Origin: a virus
Reading direction: 5' to 3' (one strand)
Virus record (IMG/VR): IMGVR_UViG_3300020222_000041
Location: 1-46,925 of that record
DNA length: 46,925 nt
Shown here: piece after piece, positions 25,266-34,129 of the stretch
How positions within the stretch are numbered: position 1 is the first letter of the stretch
How the letters are laid out: the number at the start of each line of letters is the position of its first letter
The notes under the pieces: generated by a model
The model's database searches: none
What the model was told of the DNA's origin: nothing
The model's input: the letters and a program-made list of their open reading frames with translations, nothing else
Made by a program: the position numbers and the translations under genes

Positions 25266-28200
25266 CAATGAAAATATTTTAGTTGAATTTGATTACAACA
25301 ATATAACAGTCATAGACCCTAACAAAGTTATTGACGAAAATGGTAATGCCAAAGAACGATTAGTTAAACATGAAAATTTGGTAATGTATGCCAATTTAGA
25401 GTGTAAAGTAATCCCAAGAACTAAATTGGCGGTTGGTGTTGCAAGTAATGATGCGATACAAACAATTTCATTAGCGTCGATTAATTTTTTAAAACCTGGT
25501 GGTAAGACTTTTTTAGATAATGCTTATACTGATGAAATAACGGGTAAAGATACTGTAAAGGGTGAGGGAATTAATCAACCTGTAACTAAAGCGGTAAAAA
25601 ATCCGCAAAATAGTGATGACACTTATTTAAGACAGAGTATTAACTCTTATGGTAAGGCAGGTTCTGTTGATAATGGATTGTTAGGTATAACATCTATTAG
25701 TATTAGTTATGATTTGTCATTTATGGCAACCATAACTATAAAATTGGTTGACATTAAAGGGAGAGCTTTATTTGAAGCGGGTGATAACTCACCATATGCC
25801 GCATTCTTCAATTTGCCATACCCAATGTTTTATTTAACGTTAAAAGGATATTATGGTAAAGCGGTTAGATTACCATTAATGTTAAACACCTTTAACGCGT
25901 CATTTAACTCATTTTCAGGTAATTTCGATATTGATTTGAAATTTTACACTTATAAATTCACTATATTAAGTGAATTGTCTATGGGTTATTTATTAGCCGC
26001 CCCCCACATGTATCAATCAAGAATTAAAATTGAGACTAAACAAGGTACTGCCAGTCAATTTACACCTGTTGAAGATAGTGTTGTTGAGAGAGGGTTTCAA
26101 AAAGTTAAAGAAATGTATAGTGAATATAAATCAAAAGGATTAATTCCTGATGATTTTCCTGAGATTACTTTGATGCAAATGCAAGACAAGATTGAAGTAT
26201 TCATTAAAAATGTTATGGATTCATTTACAAAACAAAATTTAGATTCTATAACCGATATTGAGACTTATGATAAAATATTAAAAGAATATAAGAAAAAAGT
26301 TTATTTAGGTAAGGGTAATTCTTGGTTTGATACATATATGGATTCTAAAAATTATTATGTATTAAACGATACTGATAAAACTAGAGTATATACTTTTAAA
26401 TCAGAATATAATGATGAAACTAAAAGAGAAGAAGGAATAACAAAATTAAAAGGTATTCTCGCCGAAAACAATGACTTACTTAATAAAAATGCAACAGTAG
26501 GAACTAATGGTAAATACACTATAAATAATAAAAGTAAAAACGTTTCAGTACCTAATAAAATCACTTATGAGATTTTTCCAAAAACAATAACTAGTAGTAA
26601 TGATATTGATATTAATGAAACTTACAGACAAAGAAAAAAGAGTAAAAAAGAGCCACCCGACTCTGAGAAAAAAGAATTATTAGCTGAATTAGACAGAACT
26701 AACCAATTTAATTCTGGTTCAATAAAGAATAAAGACGGTAGTACCAATCCTGTTTATACTTATTTTGTTTTTGAAGGTACTAATACATTCTTAGACTTAG
26801 CGGACAAGATGAGTAAAGACTTGTTAGCGATTAGAGAAGAAGTGGAAGTTGAGTTGACCAAAGCTTTATCTGAATTGTTACAAGATAAAAACTCAGGTAT
26901 TGGGTTTGTACCAAACATCAGAAATGTTTTAGCGGTTATTTTTGCAAATGGTGAAGCGTTTTTAAGAATGATGGATGATGTACATACCGCAGCTTGGGAA
27001 CAAAGAGATAACAAGTATAGAAAGGCAGTAATTTTTGATAAACAAGTGGCAGGAGCGTCCGCAGATGCGGTTTTATCGGGTGATGATAGTAACACCCCTG
27101 TATACCCTTGGCCACAATTAATTGTTGAGACAACAGGTGAGAACGGTCAGGAAAAATATGAAATTAAATACCCTGGAGACCCTTCTATTGTAAATAGAAC
27201 CAAAGGGTATCTTTTTGATGTTTGGCCTGAAATAGAATTTGTTGAAGAATTTATAAAAGGGTTAGCGGAAAGAAAAAGTCCAGCACCAAACCCGTCAGAA
27301 AATAATAATGAAGTTACGGACCCAAAAAGAACATCTTTTAATGCGATTGAATTCCCTGTAACTAATGAAGTATATGGAAACAAAGAAGAAGTTAAATTTT
27401 TCTATGAGATTTACGAAAGAATTATTATGGTATCGAATTATTCTAAATTATCGAGAAGTAATAATAAAACATCTGAAGGTGATGTAATAACAAATATTAT
27501 TGCCGAATCAGAAAGCCAAAATATTGTTAAGAGTTTATCTAATGATAATCCATTCTTAATACAAAAATTAAAAAATTACGGTATTAACGCATCCAACTTT
27601 ACAACAATATTAAGACAATTTTCAAACGAAGGAATTGGAGAAAGTTGGCAAAATTTTATTAGGGGTGAGTTTAATACTAAGTACCTTAAAAACGATATTA
27701 AAAATTCTAGTTTTGAATTTATCGATGTGGACATTATTAACAAATCAATTTCACAACCTTTAGTTTCATTAGAAAATGAAGACGCTGCAATTGAGATTAT
27801 TACTAATTCTACCAACACTAATAAATTTGATACTACAGACACATTCCCATTCACTAATAAACAATGGGATAAAACTTATTTGGCTAATGGTACTACTATT
27901 GTCGACGCAAATGGAACTTTAGATACTAGAAAAGTATTAAATTACAATAAAAATAAAAAATTAATTACAAATTTCTTAGACACAACATCAACAGATAAAG
28001 TTAGACCAATTACAAACTTTAATTTCATAAGTGTTGAGGTACCAAATATAATTAATTTTAAAGACGATTTAAAATCATTCTATAGTAGTAGAACTTTTGA
28101 CAAACAATTACCTACTGAAGGTAATTTAAGATATTCTAACTATAACGGTAATGTGGTTAATGACCAAACAACGTCAATGTTTAACACACCTTATTTTATT

Positions 28201-31200
28201 AATTCAATTCAAGAAGGTGTTAAAAATTTTAGAAATAATAACCAATACCCATTTGTCTCTTCCGCATATTATTTTATTAATAGCTTACCTTTAGCGACAT
28301 TAAGGGAGAAATTTAAAACATATGAAAACAATGTTGCTAGTGATTTAGATTATATTTTTGCATCCTTTAAAAAATACGGGGCGATTCATAAATTACCTTA
28401 CGCTTGGATTTTAAAAATTGGTTCTGTTTGGCATCGATATAAAAAATTTATTGAGGATGGTGTAGATATTTTAGACGGGTCTTGGAAATCTTTTGATTAT
28501 GCGTTTAATTTTGACCCTGTAACAACCGCCACTACAAGAAATTATGCTTTAATAATTGATGAGGCACCCATAGATATTGTTCTACAAAAAGACACAACAA
28601 TAGGAACCGAATTATCTTCATTAATAAATGTTGGGTTTTATCCGCAATTAATTAATGATTTTAATGTATTTTATCAAGGATACCAAATATTCGAGGGGTA
28701 CACCGATTCTCAGATACAGTCAGGTATTACATCAGGAACTTCAGTATATTATGTCGATAGCGCTATTATTAACGAAGCGGAAGGATTCGACCCTAATAAC
28801 GATATGAGGGATTTAAGAATTATACCTTGGTCTGTAACCGTAGATGAGGTAAATAAAAAATTCACATATATAATGCCATCACATGGTTCTGATATTAATC
28901 AAACAAAAAATGAGTGTTTTAAAGACGGTAAGTTAAATATTGAAGTTAATTCTAACCAATCAATTTATAATGGTTCTGTTAGATTATTTTGGGCAGCACC
29001 CCAATATGGGTATTTTGACCATTCTAAAATAGTTAAACCAACACCGTTTGATTATATGAAACAAGTTTTTTCGGGACAATCGTTACAAGAGAACTTCTCA
29101 ATTAACGGAACACCCGACAAGTATTCTAAATTTAGCGAAATGTTGTCAGTCTTCCAAAAAGAAATATTAGATGGTTTCGAAGATGAGTTTTTAAAGTTTT
29201 CTAGGTCAATATATGATTATAGCGATTTCCCAGCAAATGCTGATGAAACAACAAAATCGTTTAAAAACTTCCAAATGTTATTCAGGTCCTTAATGAAGGT
29301 ACCTATTTTGACAGGGGCAACAGGAAGTGAAATCGTTGATAAAATACAGGATAAACAAACATCAACTATTGCGGAAACCGTTAAGGCGTTTTTGAATTAT
29401 GACGTTATTTTTAAATATGGTAACCCATCATCATACGATAGAAAATTATTTTTAACCTTCTCAACACTACCATTAACTGACCCATACACTTGGGAAAGTT
29501 ATAAAAGTGTAACACCTAATTCATTACCTACTAATGGTGGTGGTGTTACTTTATCGTCATCGCAATCAACTTTTAATTTGGCGTGGGATGCTCTATATTT
29601 AAATGTTGGGTTTTCGGAAATACCACAGTTGGCATACACCAATAATGGTTCATATATAACAGATTTCTTTATTGATTTAGATGTTGCGTTCACACCCGAC
29701 AATGTTAAATTATTTGCACCAATCATTAAAATATATGCAACACAGAAATTAAACAAATTCCAACCTGACCCAATACCACCTGTAGACCCACCACCAACAA
29801 CTCCTAGTAGTATTGTTGGAATTGCGAATTTAGCGAGTGGTGATACTATAACAGTTAGAACTGAGATGGGTAAAAAAGTCGCTTATGTTGCAAATAACAC
29901 AGGACTTATTTTATTTGAAAGTTTACCTAAAATATCTCCACCAACAACAGGATTTACACAATCATTAATTGATGAAACAATTATTCTTTTTTACGGTTCC
30001 TTGGCGACAAACCCAACGGATAAACAATATATTGTTAATATAGAATTTTTCTCACCACCTACATATCCACAAATACCAAACGCACAATCAAAAGAAGGTC
30101 AGACTGCTTTTTATGAGGTAATGACAAATTATCTATTAGGGATAGAAAATTTCCAAGGTAAAGTAGTAAATAACTTAATGATTAAGTTACAAAAATCATT
30201 ACCTGATGTTAACAACACTCCCGAAAGTCAGGTAGAATCAAAATTAGATGGTGACCAAAGTAAAGTTGAATATTGGGAAACCTTTAAATCATTAAATGAT
30301 AAATGGGTTTCAGGAAATGATTTTAAGAATAAAACATTATTTGAAGATGTTTTATTATTGGATAGAGCAAGTAGAAATATTGGAGATAAAGTTTTAGTTG
30401 ATATTTTTAAACTTAAAAATAGATTGTTAAATATTAATACCAAAGCTTCTATTTTAACTTTTGTACAAAGTATTTTAGTGGAAAATCATTTTGTGGTTAT
30501 GAACATACCATCATATGTTAATTTCTATAATGTACAAGATGCTATTAAGAATCCTAAACCAAAACCTGAAGGGACTTTAGAATTTGCCAATACTTTATTT
30601 GGTACATTTTTAAATGTAGATTATAGAGATTCATCAGCAAAAATGGTTTGTTTCTATGCAGGTAAACCAAGTGAACAATTGGATTTAAAAAACAATGTTG
30701 ATTTTAGATATAGAAATGATGCTTTTGATTTAAGAAGGTCAAGCGATAATCCTTTAGTTGAGAATCAAATTAATAAAAACGACTGGGATAAATCTAATAA
30801 AGTGGTTGGGTTTAATATTGACATAGGACCTCAAAATCAAGGGATTTTTAAATCCTTTTCAGTTAGCCAAAGTGCGGGAAAGGCAACCGCAGAATCGTTA
30901 CAAGTGACTAATGAGATGGCTAACCAAGGAGGTAACCGAGGTGCAACAACTCAAAACGTTTCTTTATATAATTTATATAAAAATAGAAGTTATGAATGTA
31001 GTGTTTCTATGTTAGGGAACGCATTGATACAACCAACGATGTATTTTAACTTAAGATATGTCCCTATGTTTAGTGGACCATATATGATTCAATCTGTGAC
31101 ACATACAATAACAACCTCTGATTTTGAAACTACTTTTACAGGGATTAGACAACCTACGGCATCATTACCAAAAATAGATAAATTCTTACAATCTTTACGT

Positions 31201-31896
31201 AATAATTTATTACAAGGTGTGTTGGAAAAAAATAAACAAGCTAAGAAGGGTGAAACTAAAGATTCTAAAGGTAATGTAATATCGCAAAAAGATAAAGTAA
31301 CATCAAATGCTAGTGGTAATGAAGAAGTTGTCCAATCTCCAGCATGTACCACCGCAAGTAATTACAGTACTTATACAACATTGAGTTCACCTGCGGAAAA
31401 ACAAATTTCGTTTAGAGATGCTTATGGGACTATTATGTCATTAATGACAAGTAATAATATTGTTGATGATGGTAAATTAAAATTCGTTGTTTTCTCAGCG
31501 TTATATCTTAAATCAGGAACATCGACAGGATTTAAAACATACGAAAGTAATTATTCGGGTGTCGATTTAACCAAATATTGGGGAGGGTCAAGTAGTTATT
31601 TCGAAACAAGTAAAAATTATTTCTGTGTTAAAAATAATGACAGTGGTTTAACATTACCATATGCGGTATTTGAAAGTAGTTCTAAAAATATTGAAATGTT
31701 ATTGATTAGATGGAAGGATAGAATGGTTAATGTTCCTAATAGTGAACCTAAATCAATTACTAAATTTTTAATATTAAATAATAGTGCTGAAGTTTTAAAT
31801 GAGAACGTCTACACAACAATGGACCCAACACAACTCTCAAACTTAGAATCTAAAGTTCTAACCGCGGTTACTAAATTTTTAGAAATGAGTGTATAA
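25255..31896 (+). CDS. Giant baseplate hub-type protein, 2213 aa
   Basis: This is the largest complete gene in the window, starting inside gp53. The N-terminal 230 residues hold a beta-rich region (GLLGITSISISYD, then FYLTLKGYYGKAVRLPLML and LDIDLKFYTYKF-like strands) like tail-tube-derived hub domains. The middle is a mosaic of charged helices and Asn-rich loops. Residues about 1905-1960 (SVSMLGNALIQPTMYFNL, then FSGPYMIQSVTHTI and FETTFTGIRQP) match the pattern of hub or spike-attachment domains of the gp27/VgrG kind. After a Lys-rich linker the last 165 residues form a separate domain with GFKTYESNYSGVDL and LPYAVFESS, which faintly resembles glucosaminidase-type cell-wall hydrolase domains. 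That reading is weak, and no catalytic residue can be assigned. The overall structural role is secure by context; the domain calls are inference. Confidence 0.65.
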   Translation: MVDNNENILVEFDYNNITVIDPNKVIDENGNAKERLVKHENLVMYANLECKVIPRTKLAVGVASNDAIQTISLASINFLKPGGKTFLDNAYTDEITGKDTVKGEGINQPVTKAVKNPQNSDDTYLRQSINSYGKAGSVDNGLLGITSISISYDLSFMATITIKLVDIKGRALFEAGDNSPYAAFFNLPYPMFYLTLKGYYGKAVRLPLMLNTFNASFNSFSGNFDIDLKFYTYKFTILSELSMGYLLAAPHMYQSRIKIETKQGTASQFTPVEDSVVERGFQKVKEMYSEYKSKGLIPDDFPEITLMQMQDKIEVFIKNVMDSFTKQNLDSITDIETYDKILKEYKKKVYLGKGNSWFDTYMDSKNYYVLNDTDKTRVYTFKSEYNDETKREEGITKLKGILAENNDLLNKNATVGTNGKYTINNKSKNVSVPNKITYEIFPKTITSSNDIDINETYRQRKKSKKEPPDSEKKELLAELDRTNQFNSGSIKNKDGSTNPVYTYFVFEGTNTFLDLADKMSKDLLAIREEVEVELTKALSELLQDKNSGIGFVPNIRNVLAVIFANGEAFLRMMDDVHTAAWEQRDNKYRKAVIFDKQVAGASADAVLSGDDSNTPVYPWPQLIVETTGENGQEKYEIKYPGDPSIVNRTKGYLFDVWPEIEFVEEFIKGLAERKSPAPNPSENNNEVTDPKRTSFNAIEFPVTNEVYGNKEEVKFFYEIYERIIMVSNYSKLSRSNNKTSEGDVITNIIAESESQNIVKSLSNDNPFLIQKLKNYGINASNFTTILRQFSNEGIGESWQNFIRGEFNTKYLKNDIKNSSFEFIDVDIINKSISQPLVSLENEDAAIEIITNSTNTNKFDTTDTFPFTNKQWDKTYLANGTTIVDANGTLDTRKVLNYNKNKKLITNFLDTTSTDKVRPITNFNFISVEVPNIINFKDDLKSFYSSRTFDKQLPTEGNLRYSNYNGNVVNDQTTSMFNTPYFINSIQEGVKNFRNNNQYPFVSSAYYFINSLPLATLREKFKTYENNVASDLDYIFASFKKYGAIHKLPYAWILKIGSVWHRYKKFIEDGVDILDGSWKSFDYAFNFDPVTTATTRNYALIIDEAPIDIVLQKDTTIGTELSSLINVGFYPQLINDFNVFYQGYQIFEGYTDSQIQSGITSGTSVYYVDSAIINEAEGFDPNNDMRDLRIIPWSVTVDEVNKKFTYIMPSHGSDINQTKNECFKDGKLNIEVNSNQSIYNGSVRLFWAAPQYGYFDHSKIVKPTPFDYMKQVFSGQSLQENFSINGTPDKYSKFSEMLSVFQKEILDGFEDEFLKFSRSIYDYSDFPANADETTKSFKNFQMLFRSLMKVPILTGATGSEIVDKIQDKQTSTIAETVKAFLNYDVIFKYGNPSSYDRKLFLTFSTLPLTDPYTWESYKSVTPNSLPTNGGGVTLSSSQSTFNLAWDALYLNVGFSEIPQLAYTNNGSYITDFFIDLDVAFTPDNVKLFAPIIKIYATQKLNKFQPDPIPPVDPPPTTPSSIVGIANLASGDTITVRTEMGKKVAYVANNTGLILFESLPKISPPTTGFTQSLIDETIILFYGSLATNPTDKQYIVNIEFFSPPTYPQIPNAQSKEGQTAFYEVMTNYLLGIENFQGKVVNNLMIKLQKSLPDVNNTPESQVESKLDGDQSKVEYWETFKSLNDKWVSGNDFKNKTLFEDVLLLDRASRNIGDKVLVDIFKLKNRLLNINTKASILTFVQSILVENHFVVMNIPSYVNFYNVQDAIKNPKPKPEGTLEFANTLFGTFLNVDYRDSSAKMVCFYAGKPSEQLDLKNNVDFRYRNDAFDLRRSSDNPLVENQINKNDWDKSNKVVGFNIDIGPQNQGIFKSFSVSQSAGKATAESLQVTNEMANQGGNRGATTQNVSLYNLYKNRSYECSVSMLGNALIQPTMYFNLRYVPMFSGPYMIQSVTHTITTSDFETTFTGIRQPTASLPKIDKFLQSLRNNLLQGVLEKNKQAKKGETKDSKGNVISQKDKVTSNASGNEEVVQSPACTTASNYSTYTTLSSPAEKQISFRDAYGTIMSLMTSNNIVDDGKLKFVVFSALYLKSGTSTGFKTYESNYSGVDLTKYWGGSSSYFETSKNYFCVKNNDSGLTLPYAVFESSSKNIEMLLIRWKDRMVNVPNSEPKSITKFLILNNSAEVLNENVYTTMDPTQLSNLESKVLTAVTKFLEMSV

Positions 31897-31930
31897 ACTT
31901 AATTACAATAATTTTTATTGAAGATTGTAA

Positions 31931-31937
31931 TATTTAT
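31931..31937 (+). promoter_or_regulatory. TATTTAT late-promoter-like motif
   Basis: TATTTATAAATAAAAC lies 13 bases before the ATG at 31951. A small AT hairpin (CAATAA/TTATTG, near 31908-31922) precedes it and may be a weak terminator for the 2213-aa gene. Confidence 0.5.
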
Positions 31938-31950
31938 AAATAAAACTATT

Positions 31951-32175
31951 ATGAACACAAAAATGATATTAGATAGTTATTTAGGTAAAAATACTAAAAC
32001 TACTGAAAAGGATATGGGTGACGGAACAAAACAAGTTTGCGACCTAGAAACAGGTGATTGTTATACTGTTAGAATGAAAGACGGTCTTATTGAAAGATTT
32101 GACAATACAGTTAAAACTAATAAAAAAATCCAAGTTGAAACTACAACAGGTGTTAAACAATTATTAAACGGATAA
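31951..32175 (+). CDS. Small hypothetical protein, 74 aa
   Basis: The frame is open from an upstream TTG at 31918, but the ATG at 31951 is the better start: the promoter motif TATTTATAA lies between the two and would fall inside the gene otherwise. The protein is charged (MNTKMILDSYLGKNTKTTEKD) with a Cys pair eight residues apart (VCDLETGDCYTV) and a basic C-terminal half ending TGVKQLLNG. I do not recognise a family. It is followed 4 bases later by the proline-rich gene, so the two are probably co-expressed late. Confidence 0.65.
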   Translation: MNTKMILDSYLGKNTKTTEKDMGDGTKQVCDLETGDCYTVRMKDGLIERFDNTVKTNKKIQVETTTGVKQLLNG

Positions 32176-32179
32176 TAAA

Positions 32180-32884
32180 ATGGGTAAGATAGACAGTAGA
32201 ATTATTAACGAAATAAAAAGATATAGAGAAATAAACGGATATATCTTTGAACAAGACGCGGCATTACCACCGCCTCCGCCACCACCCGCAGACCCTGCGG
32301 CAGGAGGAATACCACCACCCCCACCACCCACAGACCCTATGGCGGGAGGAGCACCACCACCTCCAGGAGGTGGCATGGCTGCGGGAGCACCACCACCACC
32401 TGCAGCACCTGTAGATGTTGCAAATGACCCTGATGTTGAAAAACTTGGAGACAAGGGTGAAGAAGGTAAAAAAGGTAAAGAGATTGAAATTACGGATTTA
32501 GTTAAAACACAAAAAAATGTTGAGACTAAACAAGAAGAATATTTTAATAATTTATTTAAACATTTAACAGATTTAGAATCCAAACTTTCAGATATGGATA
32601 ACATCATGAATAAGTTAAATGATTTAGAAACAAAAATTGAAAAAATAAGACCTAAAACACCTGAAGAAAAACTTGAATTAAGAAGTTTAGATTCAGGACC
32701 ATACAATCAAAAACTTAGCGACTTTTTTGAAGATAAGATGGATGATATGGAAAAATCAGGTAAAAATGAATATGTTTTAACTCAAGACGATGTTGAAAAT
32801 TATTCATCAGGAGATATTAAAAAAAGTTTTAGAGACTTTGGTTCTGATACACCTGAACCAGACGCTTTTATACAAGTGAGATAA
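32180..32884 (+). CDS. Proline-rich, coiled-coil protein of unknown function
   Basis: This 234-aa protein has three zones. Residues 1-30 are an amphipathic, basic helix (IINEIKRYREINGYIFE) that contains an IFE site and could be a capsid-targeting peptide. Residues about 29-85 are low complexity: runs of 4-7 prolines alternating with Ala/Gly-rich spacers, three to four units long. Residues about 105-165 are a charged coiled coil (LFKHLTDLESKLSDMDNIM). The C-terminus is acidic. I see no enzyme motif. The gene closes the long late operon and is followed by a strong terminator. A scaffold, internal head or virion linker protein is possible, but the sequence does not decide. Confidence 0.7.
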   Translation: MGKIDSRIINEIKRYREINGYIFEQDAALPPPPPPPADPAAGGIPPPPPPTDPMAGGAPPPPGGGMAAGAPPPPAAPVDVANDPDVEKLGDKGEEGKKGKEIEITDLVKTQKNVETKQEEYFNNLFKHLTDLESKLSDMDNIMNKLNDLETKIEKIRPKTPEEKLELRSLDSGPYNQKLSDFFEDKMDDMEKSGKNEYVLTQDDVENYSSGDIKKSFRDFGSDTPEPDAFIQVR

Positions 32885-32920
32885 ATTTAAGGTCGATTAT
32901 TTCGACCTTAAATTTTATTT
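32883..32920 (+). terminator. Strong rho-independent terminator
   Basis: A 14-base perfect stem (AAATTTAAGGTCGA pairing with TCGACCTTAAATTT) with a 5-base loop is followed by TATTT. It begins at the end of the proline-rich gene and isolates the late operon from gp32. The A-rich 5' arm makes it potentially bidirectional. Confidence 0.88.
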
Positions 32921-32947
32921 GACAAAACCACGGCTGACACTTATACT
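32919..32947 (+). promoter_or_regulatory. Host-type promoter upstream of gp32
   Basis: TTGACA (32919-32924), a 17-base spacer and TATACT (32942-32947) match the sigma70 consensus closely. The same bases fit the Bacteroidota pattern of TTG followed about 20 bases later by TAnnTTTG (TATACTTG, one mismatch). It starts inside the tail of the preceding terminator and is the only such promoter I noticed. It is probably an early or middle promoter read by host RNA polymerase. Confidence 0.65.
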
Positions 32948-32978
32948 TGTAATAAATAATAAATAAATATAATCAATT

Positions 32979-33836
32979 ATGGCGACAAACAGTTTAGACG
33001 CAGTACTTGCACAGTACGAAAAATCACAACAAGGTAATCAATCCTCTACCTTAAAAATGTCTCAAGACGAAAGGATGAAAAAATACTTTGCGGCAATCCT
33101 CAAAGACAACGAAAAACAAGGTCAGAAAAGACTAAGAATCCTCCCAACCAATGATGGTTCATCACCCTTTAAAGAAGTTTGGTTCCACGAAATCCAAGTG
33201 GATGGTAAATGGCAAAAATTCTATGACCCAGGAAAGAATGATAATGAACGTTCACCACTTACTGAAGTGTACGAAGAGTTAATTTCTACAGGGAAAGAGA
33301 GTGATAAGAAATTGGCAACAACTTACAAACCTCGTAAGTTTTATATTGTTAAAGTTGTCGACCGAGATAACGAACAAGACGGTGTTAAATTTTGGAGATT
33401 TAAACACAACTACAAGAATGAAGGTATTCTTGACAAAATCATACCTATTTGGAGAGCAAAAGGAGATATCACAGATGCTGAAAAAGGTCGAGACATTATC
33501 CTTGAGTTAACTAAAGCTAAGACTCCAACAGGAGCGGTATATACCGTAATCCAAACAGTGATGTATGATGACCCAACACCAATCCATGAGGATAAAGAAA
33601 CTGCAGATTCTTGGGTTAATGATGAGTTGACTTGGGAGGATGTTTATTCTAAAAAACCTGTAGAATATCTTGAAGCTATTGCTCGTGGTGAAACTCCTAA
33701 ATGGGATAGTGAAAAAGGTGGATATGTTTACGGGGATTCATCAGAAGCGGAAATGAGTATTGGGGGTAGTTCAGAAACTCCTAAGTATGAAGACCCACAA
33801 GCAGATGATGAAGTGGATGAAGAGTTACCATTTTAA
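32979..33836 (+). CDS. 32: Single-stranded DNA-binding protein (T4 gp32-like)
   Basis: This 285-aa protein coats single-stranded DNA during replication and recombination and recruits partners through its acidic tail. The gp32-type core is visible: KRLRILPTNDGSSPFKEV, then WFHEIQVDGKW, ERSPLTEV, and a FYIVKVVDRDNEQDG-KFWRFKH segment. The C-terminus is acidic and ends in a Phe tip (DDEVDEELPF), as in many SSB proteins. An N-terminal basic/polar segment precedes the core, comparable to the cooperativity domain. There is no cysteine in the whole protein, so the zinc site of T4 gp32 is absent. The gene has its own host-type promoter and a strong terminator on each side, making it a separate transcription unit. 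Confidence 0.9.
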   Translation: MATNSLDAVLAQYEKSQQGNQSSTLKMSQDERMKKYFAAILKDNEKQGQKRLRILPTNDGSSPFKEVWFHEIQVDGKWQKFYDPGKNDNERSPLTEVYEELISTGKESDKKLATTYKPRKFYIVKVVDRDNEQDGVKFWRFKHNYKNEGILDKIIPIWRAKGDITDAEKGRDIILELTKAKTPTGAVYTVIQTVMYDDPTPIHEDKETADSWVNDELTWEDVYSKKPVEYLEAIARGETPKWDSEKGGYVYGDSSEAEMSIGGSSETPKYEDPQADDEVDEELPF

Positions 33837-33851
33837 TTAAAATAAAATATA

Positions 33852-33885
33852 AAAGCATGGACATTACGTCCATGCTTTCTTATTT
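33852..33885 (+). terminator. Rho-independent terminator after gp32
   Basis: An 11-base perfect stem (AAAGCATGGAC/GTCCATGCTTT) with a 5-base loop is followed by CTTATTTTT. It lies 15 bases after the gp32 stop. Confidence 0.87.
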
Positions 33886-33902
33886 TTAAAGTAAAAATTA
33901 TA

Positions 33903-34127
33903 ATGGAAAAAGAAAACAAAATCACACAAAAAATGTATGAAGCTTTATGTAAAAAATATGAAGCCGAAGTAGCGGATTCCGAAACTTCATTACTTATCTA
34001 TTTCACAAATTCAGTAGGGATTGGAGAACACCCACAACATATTGAGGAAATGGATAAATTAGTTGAGAAAATTGCAAACGCTAAAGACAAATTAGAAACA
34101 ATTAAAGAATTTTATAAATACAATTAA
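33903..34127 (+). CDS. Conserved-looking small protein upstream of uvsX, 74 aa
   Basis: This 74-aa acidic, helical protein starts at ATG 33903, shortly after the gp32 terminator, and ends two bases before uvsX. A central motif NSVGIGEHPQHIEEMDKL is followed by a helix (IANAKDKLETIKEFYK). I have a loose recollection of similar VGIGEHP motifs in small phage proteins but know no function for them. It does not resemble T4 UvsY. Tight linkage to uvsX suggests a role in recombination or replication, by position only. Confidence 0.7.
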   Translation: MEKENKITQKMYEALCKKYEAEVADSETSLLIYFTNSVGIGEHPQHIEEMDKLVEKIANAKDKLETIKEFYKYN

Positions 34128-34129
34128 TT

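Noticed and set aside
31918-31950. TTG at 31918 as the start of the 74-aa gene
   Set aside because: It would put the late-promoter-like motif inside the coding region; ATG 31951 has the usual spacing to the motif.
32264-32410. Repeat pattern suggesting a CRISPR-like or tandem-repeat array
   Set aside because: The repeats are CCA/CCT codon runs inside an open frame (polyproline), with no conserved repeat-spacer structure.
32164-32706. Long minus-strand frame opposite the proline-rich gene
   Set aside because: It is the complement of CCN codon runs, giving a Gly/Ser-rich translation; the plus-strand gene has better start context and operon position.
33903-34127. UvsY recombination mediator upstream of uvsX
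   Set aside because: Position is tempting, but the 74-aa sequence lacks any UvsY-like pattern and is about half the length.
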